Shown: positions 17,108 through 25,125 of the stretch, piece by piece | Numbering within the stretch: the stretch's first letter is position 1 | Layout of the letters: every line of letters starts with the position of its first letter | Assembly: GCF_029813115.1 (NCBI RefSeq) | Contig: NZ_JAPZDS010000011.1 | Coordinates: forward strand, 1-64,000 | Origin: Aureimonas sp. SK2 | GTDB lineage: Bacteria; Pseudomonadota; Alphaproteobacteria; Rhizobiales; Rhizobiaceae | DNA: 64,000 nt | Direction: 5' to 3' | Translations under genes and position numbers: made by a program | Notes under the pieces: generated by a model | Database searches by the model: none | The model's input: the letters and a program-made list of their open reading frames with translations, nothing else | What the model was told of the DNA's origin: nothing

Positions 17108-18544
17108 ATGAGCCAAGGTCTCGTCGGCGCGTCCTATATCGTCGCCTCCATCCTCTTCATCCTCTCGCTCGGCGGTCTGTCCAACCAGGAAAGCGCCAAG
17201 CGCGCCGTCTGGTACGGCATCGTCGGCATGGCGCTGGCCGTCTTCGCCACGATCACCGGCCCCGCCGTCGGTGCGCTCTGGCTGATCGTGCCCCTGATCG
17301 TCATCGGCGGTCTGATCGGCGGCTGGCTCGCCGGCCGGGTGCAGATGACGCAGATGCCCGAGCTCGTCGCGGCACTGCACTCCTTCGTGGGTCTGGCCGC
17401 CGTATTCATCGGTTTCAACGCCGATTTGGAAGCGGCCCATGTCGCCCATGCGCTGGCCGAGGGCCGGGGCGATCTCCTAACCGGCTTTGCCGCGACGCTC
17501 GCCACCAAGACCCCGGTGGAACTTGCCATCATGCGCGTCGAGGTGTTCCTCGGCGTCTTCATCGGCGCAGTCACCTTCACCGGTTCCGTCGTCGCCTATG
17601 GCAAGCTGTCCGGCCGCCTCGACTCCAAGGCGCTGGTCCTTCCCAATCGCCACGCGATCAACCTCGCGGGCGTCGTGGTCGCGCTTCTGCTCGGTCTTCT
17701 GTACTTCAACGGGGCCGGTCTCTGGACGCTGATCCTCGTCGCGATCCTCGCCGGCGCGCTCGGCTGGCACCTGATCATGGCGATCGGCGGGGCGGACATG
17801 CCCGTCGTCGTCTCGATGCTGAACTCGTATTCGGGCTGGGCGGCCGCCGCCATCGGCTTCACGCTCGGCAACGATCTCCTGATCGTCACGGGCGCGCTCG
17901 TCGGCTCGTCGGGCGCGATCCTCTCCTACATCATGTGCCGCGCGATGAACCGGAACTTCGTCTCCGTCATCCTCGGCGGCTGGGGCGGCACGAGCGGGCC
18001 GGCGCAGGAGATCACGGGCGAGCAGGTCGCGATCGACACCGACGGCGTCGCGCAGGCGCTGGACGAGGCGGATTCGGTCGTGATCGTTCCGGGCTACGGC
18101 CTCGCGGTGGCTCAGGCGCAAGGCTCGATCTCGGAGCTGACGCGCCGCCTTCGCGCCAAAGGCAAGACCGTGCGCTTCGCGATCCACCCGGTCGCCGGCC
18201 GTCTGCCGGGCCACATGAACGTGCTCCTTGCCGAAGCCAAGGTGCCTTACGACATCGTTCTCGAAATGGACGAGATCAACGAGGATTTCCCCTCGACGGA
18301 TGTGGCGATCGTCATCGGCGCCAACGACATCGTCAATCCGGCGGCCGAGGAGGACCCGAACTCGCCCATCGCCGGCATGCCGGTGATCGAGGTCTGGAAG
18401 GCGCGGCGCGTCATCGTGTCGAAGCGCGGGCAGGGCACCGGCTATTCCGGCATCGAGAACCCGCTCTTCTACAAGGAGAACACGCGCATGTTCTACGGCG
18501 ACGCCAAGAAGTCGCTCGACGACCTGCTCAAGCAGATCGGCTGA
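17108..18544 (+). CDS. pntB: NAD(P) transhydrogenase subunit beta
   Basis: The beta subunit partner of PntA, 478 residues (E. coli 462). Residues 1-about 275 hold eight to nine membrane helices, including the proton channel region around [20 protein letters not shown]. From about residue 300 the NADP-binding domain III follows, with [14 protein letters not shown], the conserved [19 protein letters not shown] loop and [14 protein letters not shown] near the end. AGGAAGG 5-10 bases before ATG 17108 supports the start. It is co-transcribed with pntA. A GC-rich stem (18564-18589) follows the stop. Confidence 0.96.
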   Translation: MSQGLVGASYIVASILFILSLGGLSNQESAKRAVWYGIVGMALAVFATITGPAVGALWLIVPLIVIGGLIGGWLAGRVQMTQMPELVAALHSFVGLAAVFIGFNADLEAAHVAHALAEGRGDLLTGFAATLATKTPVELAIMRVEVFLGVFIGAVTFTGSVVAYGKLSGRLDSKALVLPNRHAINLAGVVVALLLGLLYFNGAGLWTLILVAILAGALGWHLIMAIGGADMPVVVSMLNSYSGWAAAAIGFTLGNDLLIVTGALVGSSGAILSYIMCRAMNRNFVSVILGGWGGTSGPAQEITGEQVAIDTDGVAQALDEADSVVIVPGYGLAVAQAQGSISELTRRLRAKGKTVRFAIHPVAGRLPGHMNVLLAEAKVPYDIVLEMDEINEDFPSTDVAIVIGANDIVNPAAEEDPNSPIAGMPVIEVWKARRVIVSKRGQGTGYSGIENPLFYKENTRMFYGDAKKSLDDLLKQIG

Positions 18545-18563
18545 CGCCGTCCCTGCAAAAGGC

Positions 18564-18589
18564 CGGAGAGCCGCGCGTGCGACTCTCCG
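18564..18589 (+). terminator. Weak hairpin after pntB
   Basis: CGGAGAG (18564-18570) pairs with CTCTCCG (18583-18589), extended by CGC/GCG inside after one mismatch. No T-run follows, so termination here is tentative. Confidence 0.35.
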
Positions 18590-18630
18590 ACGTTCGACAG
18601 AACCTCTGGTTTCATAAAATCAATTTTTAG

Positions 18631-20826
18631 ATGTCCTCGGCTAGGGTCTCTGGCGTTCGCGTCGATCAGCGCGTGTCGGAGACCATGGAAGACAAACTCG
18701 CTACGATCCCCGGGCTCTTCGAGCGGCTTGCCGCTTCGAGCCGTGGTCTTTTGTCCCGCAGCACGACGTTCGGACGGCGCGTCTTCCAGGCGTCCCGGGT
18801 CGAGGTTTACGTCCTCGAAGGCGAACAGCTCCAGCTGATCGAGTCCGCCGGTCGGGCAAGGCTGAAAGGCGGCTCCGCCACAGAGCTTCTGCCCGAGCTT
18901 CGAGGGGAACGGGGCGTCCTCTTCCGACCCGCCGATGCCGGCGAACGCGCCCGGCCGCTTCTCGGCGCGCATGTGCCGATCCGGCTTTTCGACGGCTCCC
19001 TGGCCGGTTGCTACAGCGTCTTCTATTCCGCCCGGCGCGGCCGGCTCGGCGCGGTCGAGCGGCGGACGATGCGCGAGATCGTCGCTTTCCTTGCCCAGCA
19101 GATCGAAGCCGTCCGGCGCATCGAACTCGTCCAGCGCTCGACGGCCCGGGCGGACGTCAGCTTCGAGGGCATCGCCCAGTCGTCGCCCGATGCGATCGTG
19201 GCGGCCGATGCCCACAACATCATCCTGGCATGGAACGTCGGCGCCGAGCGCCTGTTCGGCTACACGGCCGAGGAGGCGGTCGGGCGGTCGCTCGACCTCA
19301 TCATCCCGCCCGCGATGCGGCAGGGGCACCGCGCCGGCATGAAGCGCGTGGCGGACGATGGCCCGACCAGGCTCATCGGCCGGGCGATCGACCTCCAGGC
19401 GCTGCGCAAGGACGGAAGCAGCGTGCCGGTGGAGCTGTCCCTGTCGCAGTGGATGGAGGGCAGCCAGCGTCGCTTCGGCGCGATCATGCGCGACATCAGC
19501 GAGCGGCAACGGCTCGAAGAGAACCTGCGCGTCGCGGCCATGTTGGACCACCTCACCGGCCTGTCCAACCGCGCCTGCCTCGACCACCGCCTCGAGCAGG
19601 TCCTTCGGTCCGGCCGGCGTGCCACGGCGCTGCTTGTGGATCTCGACGGCTTCAAGGACGTCAACGACACGCTCGGCCATCAGGCGGGCGATCTCGTCCT
19701 GGCCGAAGTCGCCCGTCGGCTCCGCTCGAACGTCCATGCCGCCCATTTCATCGCGCGCCTGGGCGGCGACGAGTTCGTCGTGCTGCTCGAGGATACGGCG
19801 AACCCGCTGGAAGGCGACTGGCTGGGCGAGACGCTGATCAACGCGATCGAGGAGACGATCCCCGCCGACGGCAATCTCGTGAGCATCAGCGCGAGCGTCG
19901 GCATCGCCTGTTCCTACGACGGCTGCACCGCCGAGACGCTGCTCGGCGACGCGGATCTGGCGCTCTACAAGGCCAAACGCGACGGGCGGGGACGCACCCA
20001 GCTCTTTACGCCGGACCTGCGCCATCGCCTCGTGGAGAAGGGGCTGGCGCGGACCGAACTCACCACGGCCTGGGCGCAGGATCAGTTCGAGCTCTACTAC
20101 CAGCCGCAGCTTTTTCTGGAGGACGCCCGTGTCTGCGGAGCGGAGGCGCTCCTGCGCTGGAACCATCCCAGCCGCGGCGTCATCTCGCCGGCCGCCTTCC
20201 TGCCGCTCCTCGAAACCGACACGCTGGCCGTGTCGGTCGGCGACTGGATCATCGGCGAGGCCTGCCGGCAGGCGGCCGAATGGCGCCGCACCGCCTTTCC
20301 CGACATTCGCGTCGCCGTGAACCTCTTCGCCCTCCAGTTCAAGTCGGGTGACATCGTGGGCGAAGTGGCGCGCGCCTTGGAGCGCAACGGCCTGTCGCCC
20401 GACGGGCTGGAGATCGAGATCACCGAGAACACGATTCTCCAGACGGACGAGCGCATCCTCCGGCAGTTGAAGCGCCTGCGCGACCTCGGTGTCGGTCTCG
20501 CCTTCGACGATTTCGGCACCGGCTACGCCTCCCTGAGCATGCTGCGCCATTACCCCGTGACCAAGATCAAGATCGACCGGTCCTTCGTCAGCGGGCGCGA
20601 CGTCAGCGACAAGGACCAGGCGATCACCCGGGCGCTGGTCCAGATGGCGGAAGGGCTCGGCATCACGGTGACTGCCGAAGGCATCGAGACGCCCGCGCAG
20701 CATGCCTTGATGCGTGACCAGGGCTGCCATGTCGGCCAGGGCTATCTCTACAGCCGGCCGGTGCCGGCCGCGATGTTCCAGGCGCTGCCGCTCGAGGCGA
20801 TGTCGGGCTGGCGGGTCGCGGGCTGA
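18631..20826 (+). CDS. PAS-GGDEF-EAL bifunctional c-di-GMP protein
   Basis: A 731-residue cyclic di-GMP turnover protein. Residues 1-about 170 form an N-terminal region possibly of GAF type. Then come a PAS domain (about 180-300, IILAWNVGAERLFGYTAEEA), GGDEF (about 305-465: DLDGFKDVNDTLGHQAGD, LGGDEF) and EAL (about 480-725). The EAL residues all look present: GAEALLRW, VNLFALQF, EITEN, FDDFGTGYASL, KIKIDRSFV, AEGIE. So does the GGDEF signature. The inhibitory RxxD site is not seen. There is no membrane segment, so it is cytosolic. ATG 18631 lacks a ribosome binding site; ATG 18685 (MEDKLATIPG, with GGAG just before) is an alternative. Its 3' end overlaps the convergent MocR gene by 79 bases. 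Confidence 0.92.
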   Translation: MSSARVSGVRVDQRVSETMEDKLATIPGLFERLAASSRGLLSRSTTFGRRVFQASRVEVYVLEGEQLQLIESAGRARLKGGSATELLPELRGERGVLFRPADAGERARPLLGAHVPIRLFDGSLAGCYSVFYSARRGRLGAVERRTMREIVAFLAQQIEAVRRIELVQRSTARADVSFEGIAQSSPDAIVAADAHNIILAWNVGAERLFGYTAEEAVGRSLDLIIPPAMRQGHRAGMKRVADDGPTRLIGRAIDLQALRKDGSSVPVELSLSQWMEGSQRRFGAIMRDISERQRLEENLRVAAMLDHLTGLSNRACLDHRLEQVLRSGRRATALLVDLDGFKDVNDTLGHQAGDLVLAEVARRLRSNVHAAHFIARLGGDEFVVLLEDTANPLEGDWLGETLINAIEETIPADGNLVSISASVGIACSYDGCTAETLLGDADLALYKAKRDGRGRTQLFTPDLRHRLVEKGLARTELTTAWAQDQFELYYQPQLFLEDARVCGAEALLRWNHPSRGVISPAAFLPLLETDTLAVSVGDWIIGEACRQAAEWRRTAFPDIRVAVNLFALQFKSGDIVGEVARALERNGLSPDGLEIEITENTILQTDERILRQLKRLRDLGVGLAFDDFGTGYASLSMLRHYPVTKIKIDRSFVSGRDVSDKDQAITRALVQMAEGLGITVTAEGIETPAQHALMRDQGCHVGQGYLYSRPVPAAMFQALPLEAMSGWRVAG

Positions 20827-22196
20827 ATCAGGCGAGACATCGCGTCCCAGACGTGCCCGCTCTCCATCTGCGCCGCATTGAAGCGCATGAAGCGACTTGC
20901 GCTGCCCGACGGGCTGAACACGTCGCCGGGCGCGAGGACCAAGCCCTGCGCATGTGCCGCCCGCGCAAGGGCGGCCGCTTCGAGCCCTTCGGGCAGTTCG
21001 CACCAGAGGTTGAAGCCGCCGCGCGGCGCCGTCCACGGGCGGAAGCCGAGCCCTTCCAGCCGCGCACCCACGTCGCGGCGGCTGCGCGCCAGGCGCCGAC
21101 GCAGCGTGTCCATGTGCCGGCGATAGCCGCCGTCCGCCAAGACGCCGAGCACGATCTCGGCCGCCAGAGGGCTGACGGCCGAAAAGCTCGTGGCGATCTG
21201 GAGGTCGATCAGGCCCTCGATCCAGTCCGGCCGGGCGGCGATGTAGCCGCAGCGCACCGAGGCGGACAGGGTCTTGGAAAACGAACCGATGCGCAGGACG
21301 CGCGCGAGACCGTCGAGCGCGGCCAGGCGTGCGGAGGGTTCCGGCTCGAAGTCGGCGAAGATCTCGTCCTCGACGATCGTCATGTCGTGCTCTGCTGCCG
21401 ATGCCAGGATCCGGTGCGCCACGGCAGGGGAAAGGCGGGCGCCCGTCGGATTGTGGATCGCAGCGTTGGTCACGTAGAGGCGCGGCCGATGGTCGGCGGC
21501 GATGGATGCGAAGCGCTGCGGGTCCGGTCCGGCCGGCGTCATGGGAACGCCGACGACGCTGACACGGTGCGCGGCCAGAAGCGCCCGGAAATTGAAGTAG
21601 CAAGGGTCGTCAACAAGCACGGTGTCGCCCGGCCGCAGCAGAAGGCGGCAGACGAGGTCGAGCCCCTGGGTGCCCGAGCCTGTGAGGAGAACGGCCTCCG
21701 GCCCGATGTCGAGGCCGTCCGCTTGAGCCCTTCGCGCGATGAGTTCGCGTAAGGCCGGCGAGCCGCGTGCGGGTCCGTAGTCCGTCAGGAGCGCGTCGGC
21801 CCCGCGTGAGGCCTTGCGCATCGCGCGGCGGATCGTCTCGGTCGGCAGCCAGTCCGCCGGCAGCCATCCGCAACCGGGCGAAGGGACGGCCGCATCGGCG
21901 TCGAGCGACTGGCGCGACACCCAGAACGGATCGATCGCGCGCTCCGAACGGCTCTTCAATGGTGCCACCGAAAGGGGCGCGGCCGAGCGTGCGACATAGA
22001 CGCCCGAGCCCGGCCGCGCCCGGACCAGCCCTTCCGCGCCGAGCCGCTCGTAGGCTTCGACCACGGTAGAGGGGGAGACGCCGAGCGTCCGTGCCAAGCC
22101 CCGGATCGAGGGCAGCTTGTCGCCGGCGACGAGCGCGCGCGCTGCGACCCGCTCCCGGATCGCCGCCATCACCGCATTCGTGCGCGTCTCCGCCAT
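20748..22196 (-). CDS. MocR-type PLP-dependent transcriptional regulator
   Basis: A 482-residue chimera of a GntR winged helix and a fold type I aminotransferase domain (MocR/PdxR family). The winged helix is at about 1-75: DKLPSIRGLARTLGVSPSTV, EAYERLGAEGLVRARPGSG. The aminotransferase-like domain follows, with TGSGTQGLDLVCRLL, NAAIHNPTGA, VEDEIFADF and the PLP Lys in GSFSKTLSASVRCGYIA. Such proteins control an adjacent divergent gene in response to an amine or PLP, so the EamA transporter to the right is its likely target. ATG 22196 has GGAGGCGG just upstream; the frame beyond it runs antisense through the transporter and is not real. The last 26 codons overlap the end of the GGDEF-EAL gene. 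Confidence 0.93.
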   Translation of the reverse strand: MAETRTNAVMAAIRERVAARALVAGDKLPSIRGLARTLGVSPSTVVEAYERLGAEGLVRARPGSGVYVARSAAPLSVAPLKSRSERAIDPFWVSRQSLDADAAVPSPGCGWLPADWLPTETIRRAMRKASRGADALLTDYGPARGSPALRELIARRAQADGLDIGPEAVLLTGSGTQGLDLVCRLLLRPGDTVLVDDPCYFNFRALLAAHRVSVVGVPMTPAGPDPQRFASIAADHRPRLYVTNAAIHNPTGARLSPAVAHRILASAAEHDMTIVEDEIFADFEPEPSARLAALDGLARVLRIGSFSKTLSASVRCGYIAARPDWIEGLIDLQIATSFSAVSPLAAEIVLGVLADGGYRRHMDTLRRRLARSRRDVGARLEGLGFRPWTAPRGGFNLWCELPEGLEAAALARAAHAQGLVLAPGDVFSPSGSASRFMRFNAAQMESGHVWDAMSRLIQPATRQPDIASSGSAWNIAAGTGRL

Positions 22197-22214
22197 GCGC
22201 TCCGCCTCCGATCG

Positions 22215-22253
22215 TATGGTTTGCTGAGCCCATACGGTTTGCCCAAACTGTAT
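22215..22253. promoter_or_regulatory. Candidate MocR operator: two direct and one inverted half-sites
   Basis: In the gap between the divergent mocR-like and eamA-like genes, TATGGTTTG (22215-22223) and TACGGTTTG (22233-22241) are direct repeats 18 bases apart. The second also forms an inverted repeat with the following CAAACTGTA: arms ATACGGTTTG 22232-22241 and CAAACTGTAT 22244-22253, 9 of 10 matching, with a 2-base spacer. MocR-type regulators are known to bind sets of direct and inverted half-sites between divergent genes. Confidence 0.65.
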
Positions 22254-22319
22254 CGCACCGTTTCTGGCCGGACCAGGCATGCCGGGATATCCCTTTCCCC
22301 GAAACCAGGGAGGCGGACC

Positions 22320-23180
22320 GTGAGCGGATCGATGCGGGGGTGGGGCAGCGGGCTTGCCGGAGTGGCGATCTTCAGCGGGTCGCTGCCGGCGACGCGCGTG
22401 GCGGTGGAAGGCTTCCCGCCCGTCTTTCTCACCTCCGCACGCGCGGTGATCGCGGCCGGCCTTGCCCTTATCCTTCTGCGCCTTGCAGGGGAGGGGCGGC
22501 TCCGGCGGGAGGACGTCCCGGCCCTCGGCGTCGTGGCACTTGGCGTGGTGGTCGGCTTTCCCCTCCTGACGGCGCTGGCGTTGCGGCATGTGACGGCCGC
22601 CCATTCCATCGTGTTCATCGGGCTCCTTCCGCTCGCGACGGCCCTGTTCGGCGTTTTGCGAGCGGGAGAGCGGCCGAAGCCGGCGTTCTGGCTCTTCTCG
22701 GGCCTCGGAGCCCTCCTGGTGTCCGGCTTCGCCTTGGCGCAAGGCGGAGCGGCTTCGCTCGAGGGCGATCTCCTGATGGTGGCGGCGGTCCTCGTCTGCG
22801 GGCTCGGCTATGCCGAAGGCGCGCGCCTGTCGCGCCGCCTCGGCGGCTGGCAGGTCATCTCCCACGCACTGGTGCTCGCCCTGCCGGCCATGGCTCTCGT
22901 CGCCGTCCTGACGCTCCCTTCGGACTGGAGCGCCGTCGGTGCGCCGGCCTGGATGGGCCTCGCCTATGTCTCGGTCTTCTCGATGCTGGTCGGCTTCGTG
23001 TTCTGGTACCGGGGTCTCGCGCTCGGCGGCATCGCCGGCGTCGGCCAGCTCCAGCTTCTCCAGCCGTTCCTCGGTCTCGGTCTCGCCGGCCTCCTGCTCG
23101 GCGAGCCCGTCGCGCCGGCAATGATCGTCGTCACCCTCGGCGTCGTCGCCTGCGTTGCCGGCGCGCGGCGCTACGCCTGA
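22320..23180 (+). CDS. EamA (DMT superfamily) transporter
   Basis: A 286-residue inner-membrane protein with ten predicted helices in two EamA repeats (about residues 8-135 and 145-285). It is of the drug/metabolite transporter superfamily. Conserved pieces include PVFLTSARAVIAAGLALILL in the first repeat and VFWYRGLALGGIAGVGQLQL then LQPFLGLGLAGLLLGEP in the second. The GTG at 22320 is chosen because GGGAGG sits 6 bases upstream and the protein then starts at the first helix. It is divergent from the MocR regulator, with operator-like repeats between them. EamA proteins are usually exporters of amino acids or small metabolites; the substrate is unknown. Confidence 0.88.
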   Translation: MSGSMRGWGSGLAGVAIFSGSLPATRVAVEGFPPVFLTSARAVIAAGLALILLRLAGEGRLRREDVPALGVVALGVVVGFPLLTALALRHVTAAHSIVFIGLLPLATALFGVLRAGERPKPAFWLFSGLGALLVSGFALAQGGAASLEGDLLMVAAVLVCGLGYAEGARLSRRLGGWQVISHALVLALPAMALVAVLTLPSDWSAVGAPAWMGLAYVSVFSMLVGFVFWYRGLALGGIAGVGQLQLLQPFLGLGLAGLLLGEPVAPAMIVVTLGVVACVAGARRYA

Positions 23181-23500
23181 GCCGCGGTTCTCAACCGTTC
23201 GTCGCGGTTGGCGGCCGCGAGCACCCGCGAGGGGCTGCGCGTCGGCTCGATCGCATAGGTTTCCATCGCCCAGCGCAGCGCTTCGTCGCGCCGGTCACCG
23301 TCGAGGGCGCGTTCCAGATGCACGGTGCGCCGGTCGCGCGGATCGAGCCGATGGATGCCCGTCCAGTCGCCGTGGAACACGAGCCAGACCTCGCCCGGCC
23401 GCTTGGCGTAGCCCGTGCCGGCATGGCGCGAGAGGCCGAGGAAGCGGCGCTCGATGCCGGCGGCGGCGAGCGGGTGAGGGGAAGATTCCGGACAAGGCAT
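23171..23500 (-). CDS. Hypothetical protein, about 109 residues
   Basis: I do not recognise this family. The protein is soluble. It begins MPCPESSPHPLAAAGIERR and has a beta-rich centre (GEVWLVFHGDWTGIHRLDPR), then an acidic/basic helix and a tail rich in Ala and Arg. ATG 23500 has GGCGGAG six to ten bases upstream, and codon third positions are GC-rich as in real genes here. Its end overlaps the EamA stop by 10 bases, tail to tail. Confidence 0.55.
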   Translation of the reverse strand: MPCPESSPHPLAAAGIERRFLGLSRHAGTGYAKRPGEVWLVFHGDWTGIHRLDPRDRRTVHLERALDGDRRDEALRWAMETYAIEPTRSPSRVLAAANRDERLRTAAQA

Positions 23501-23774
23501 GCGCGTCTCCGCCGATGGTCTCGGGGCCGATGCGCAGGATGTGGCGGGGCTCCGTTTGGTTGCCGGTGCGGCCACATCCCCCTTGCGGAGCGCCACCTTG
23601 CCCGGACGGCAGGTTGGCGTTGGACATCGGTCCAACTCTTGATGCTGCGTGTCGCCTATCACTTTGTCGCGTGGAGCACAACGGGCGGCGCTTCGCCGCC
23701 TTGCTGCGGTCACCGGCTTCGCCTATCGAGCGGCGCTAGACGCCGATTGATCCGCCGCTCCGGAAGGCCCGCCG

Positions 23775-24179
23775 ATGACCGAGCAAGTCCCGTCCACCGG
23801 CCTGCCTCCGCCCAAGCTGCGCGGGTTCGGGCATCTGGTGGCGGCCGCCGGCTACTCGATCAACGGCGGAAAGCGGCTCCTGCGGGAGCCCGCCTTCCGG
23901 CACGAGATCCTGTTCGGCATCGTGCTCCTCGTCGTTCTCGCGTTGCACGGCGCTTCGGCCGCGGCCTTCCTGGTGCAGCTCGTGCTGCTGGCGATCCTCG
24001 GCGCCATCGAAGCCGTCAACACCGCGATCGAGCTGATCGTCGATCGCGTGTCGCCGGAGTTCTCGTCCTTCGCCAAGCATGCGAAGGACCTCGGCTCCTT
24101 CGCCGTCTTCTGTCTGCTGGTGGCCAACACCGCCTTCTGCGCGGCCGTGCTGTTCAAGGATTCGGCGTCGTTTCTCTGA
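23775..24179 (+). CDS. dgkA: Diacylglycerol kinase
   Basis: A 134-residue small membrane kinase of the DgkA family (E. coli 122). It phosphorylates diacylglycerol for phospholipid recycling, for example from osmoregulated glucan modification. A short cytosolic N-terminal helix (YSINGGKRLLREPAFRHEI) is followed by three membrane helices. The family signature EAVNTAIELIVDRVSPE with the catalytic Glu lies at about residues 77-93. The ATG at 23775 is 10-15 bases after CGGAAGG. The 3' end overlaps the convergent DUF2256 gene by 26 bases. Confidence 0.94.
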   Translation: MTEQVPSTGLPPPKLRGFGHLVAAAGYSINGGKRLLREPAFRHEILFGIVLLVVLALHGASAAAFLVQLVLLAILGAIEAVNTAIELIVDRVSPEFSSFAKHAKDLGSFAVFCLLVANTAFCAAVLFKDSASFL

Positions 24180-24339
24180 TGGCTTCGGCGCGCAGGCGCT
24201 TGGCCTCGGCGCGGCAGCGGTCGGAGCAGTAGAGAACGTCGTCCCACGTCTTCGCCCAGGCCTTGCGCCAGACCATGGGCCGGCCGCACTGGAGGCAGGC
24301 TTTCTGCGGCAGGTCGGCCTTGCGCCGCATCTTGGGCAT
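24154..24339 (-). CDS. DUF2256 zinc-ribbon-like protein
   Basis: A 61-residue protein with two CxxC-type pairs: the KACLQCGRPMVWRKAWAKTW segment, then YCSDRCRAEAKR. This is the DUF2256 pattern. Function is unknown, but members are often found near or fused to photolyase/cryptochrome genes; a class II photolyase lies about 1 kb away here. ATG 24339 follows AGGACGAGAC. The gene is too short to rely on length, and the motif match carries the call. Confidence 0.85.
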   Translation of the reverse strand: MPKMRRKADLPQKACLQCGRPMVWRKAWAKTWDDVLYCSDRCRAEAKRLRAEAIRETTPNP

Positions 24340-24428
24340 GTCTCGTCCTTGCGCCGATCGGGCCAACGGAACCGAAGCGTCGGGCGATCGGTTCCGGCGA
24401 CCGCATCGGCACGAGGCGGAGAATCCCC

Positions 24429-25121
24429 ATGCTTCCATCGCTCAGCGAAGGCTACCGCGCCCTGGTCTTCGGGGCGACCGGCGGCATCGGCCGGGCGATC
24501 GTGGAGGCGCTGCAGAGCGATCCGCGCTGCGGGAGCCTCACCGGCCTGTCGCGGCGGGACGGGTTCGACCTCGAGGACGAGGCCTCGATCGCCGCCGCCG
24601 CGGAGCGGCTCGGCGGCCAGACCTTCGATCTCCTGTTCGATGCGACGGGTGCTCTCACGATCGACGGAACGGGTCCGGAAAAGTCCCTGCGGGCGATCGA
24701 TCCCGCTGCCATGGCACGCCAGTTCGCGGTCAACGCCATCGGCCCGGCGCTGATCCTCAAGCATTTCGCGGGGCTCCTGCCGCGCGACCGTCGCTCCCTC
24801 TTCGGCACGCTCGGCGCCCGCGTCGGCTCGATCGGCGACAACCGCTTAGGGGGATGGATCTCCTACCGCGCGGCCAAAGCGGCGCTCAATCAGATCGTGC
24901 GCACGGCCGCCGTCGAGGTCGCGCGCACGAGACCGGAGGCGGTGCTCGCCGCGCTTCATCCCGGCACGGTCGAGACCCGCCTGTCCGACCCTTTCGCCGG
25001 CAGCCGCGAGCGGCTGACGCCGCAGGCCTCCGCCGCAGGGCTCCTGTCGGTTCTCGACGGCCTGCCGGCGGAGCGCAGCGGCTGTTTCGTTGCCTATGAC
25101 GGAAAGCCGATCGAGTGGTAA
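24429..25121 (+). CDS. SDR family oxidoreductase (C-factor-like)
   Basis: A 230-residue short-chain dehydrogenase/reductase. The cofactor motif is FGATGGIGRAIVEAL (about residues 13-27). The active site Tyr-Lys is in SYRAAKAALNQIVRTAAVE (about 144-162), and the end has LHPGTVETRLSDPF. It resembles CsgA/C-factor-like SDRs that occur beside photolyases in proteobacteria. The substrate is unknown. It is divergent from the DUF2256 gene and converges on the photolyase with a 4-base gap. Confidence 0.85.
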   Translation: MLPSLSEGYRALVFGATGGIGRAIVEALQSDPRCGSLTGLSRRDGFDLEDEASIAAAAERLGGQTFDLLFDATGALTIDGTGPEKSLRAIDPAAMARQFAVNAIGPALILKHFAGLLPRDRRSLFGTLGARVGSIGDNRLGGWISYRAAKAALNQIVRTAAVEVARTRPEAVLAALHPGTVETRLSDPFAGSRERLTPQASAAGLLSVLDGLPAERSGCFVAYDGKPIEW

Positions 25122-25125
25122 GGCC

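Noticed and set aside
15220-17109. 629-codon minus-strand open frame over pntA
   Set aside because: Rich in Arg, Asp and Gly as expected of an antisense frame of a high-GC gene; pntA is unambiguous.
18493-21603. Very long minus-strand open frame over the GGDEF-EAL gene
   Set aside because: It is antisense to complete GGDEF and EAL motif sets and in its left part reads out of frame through the MocR gene.
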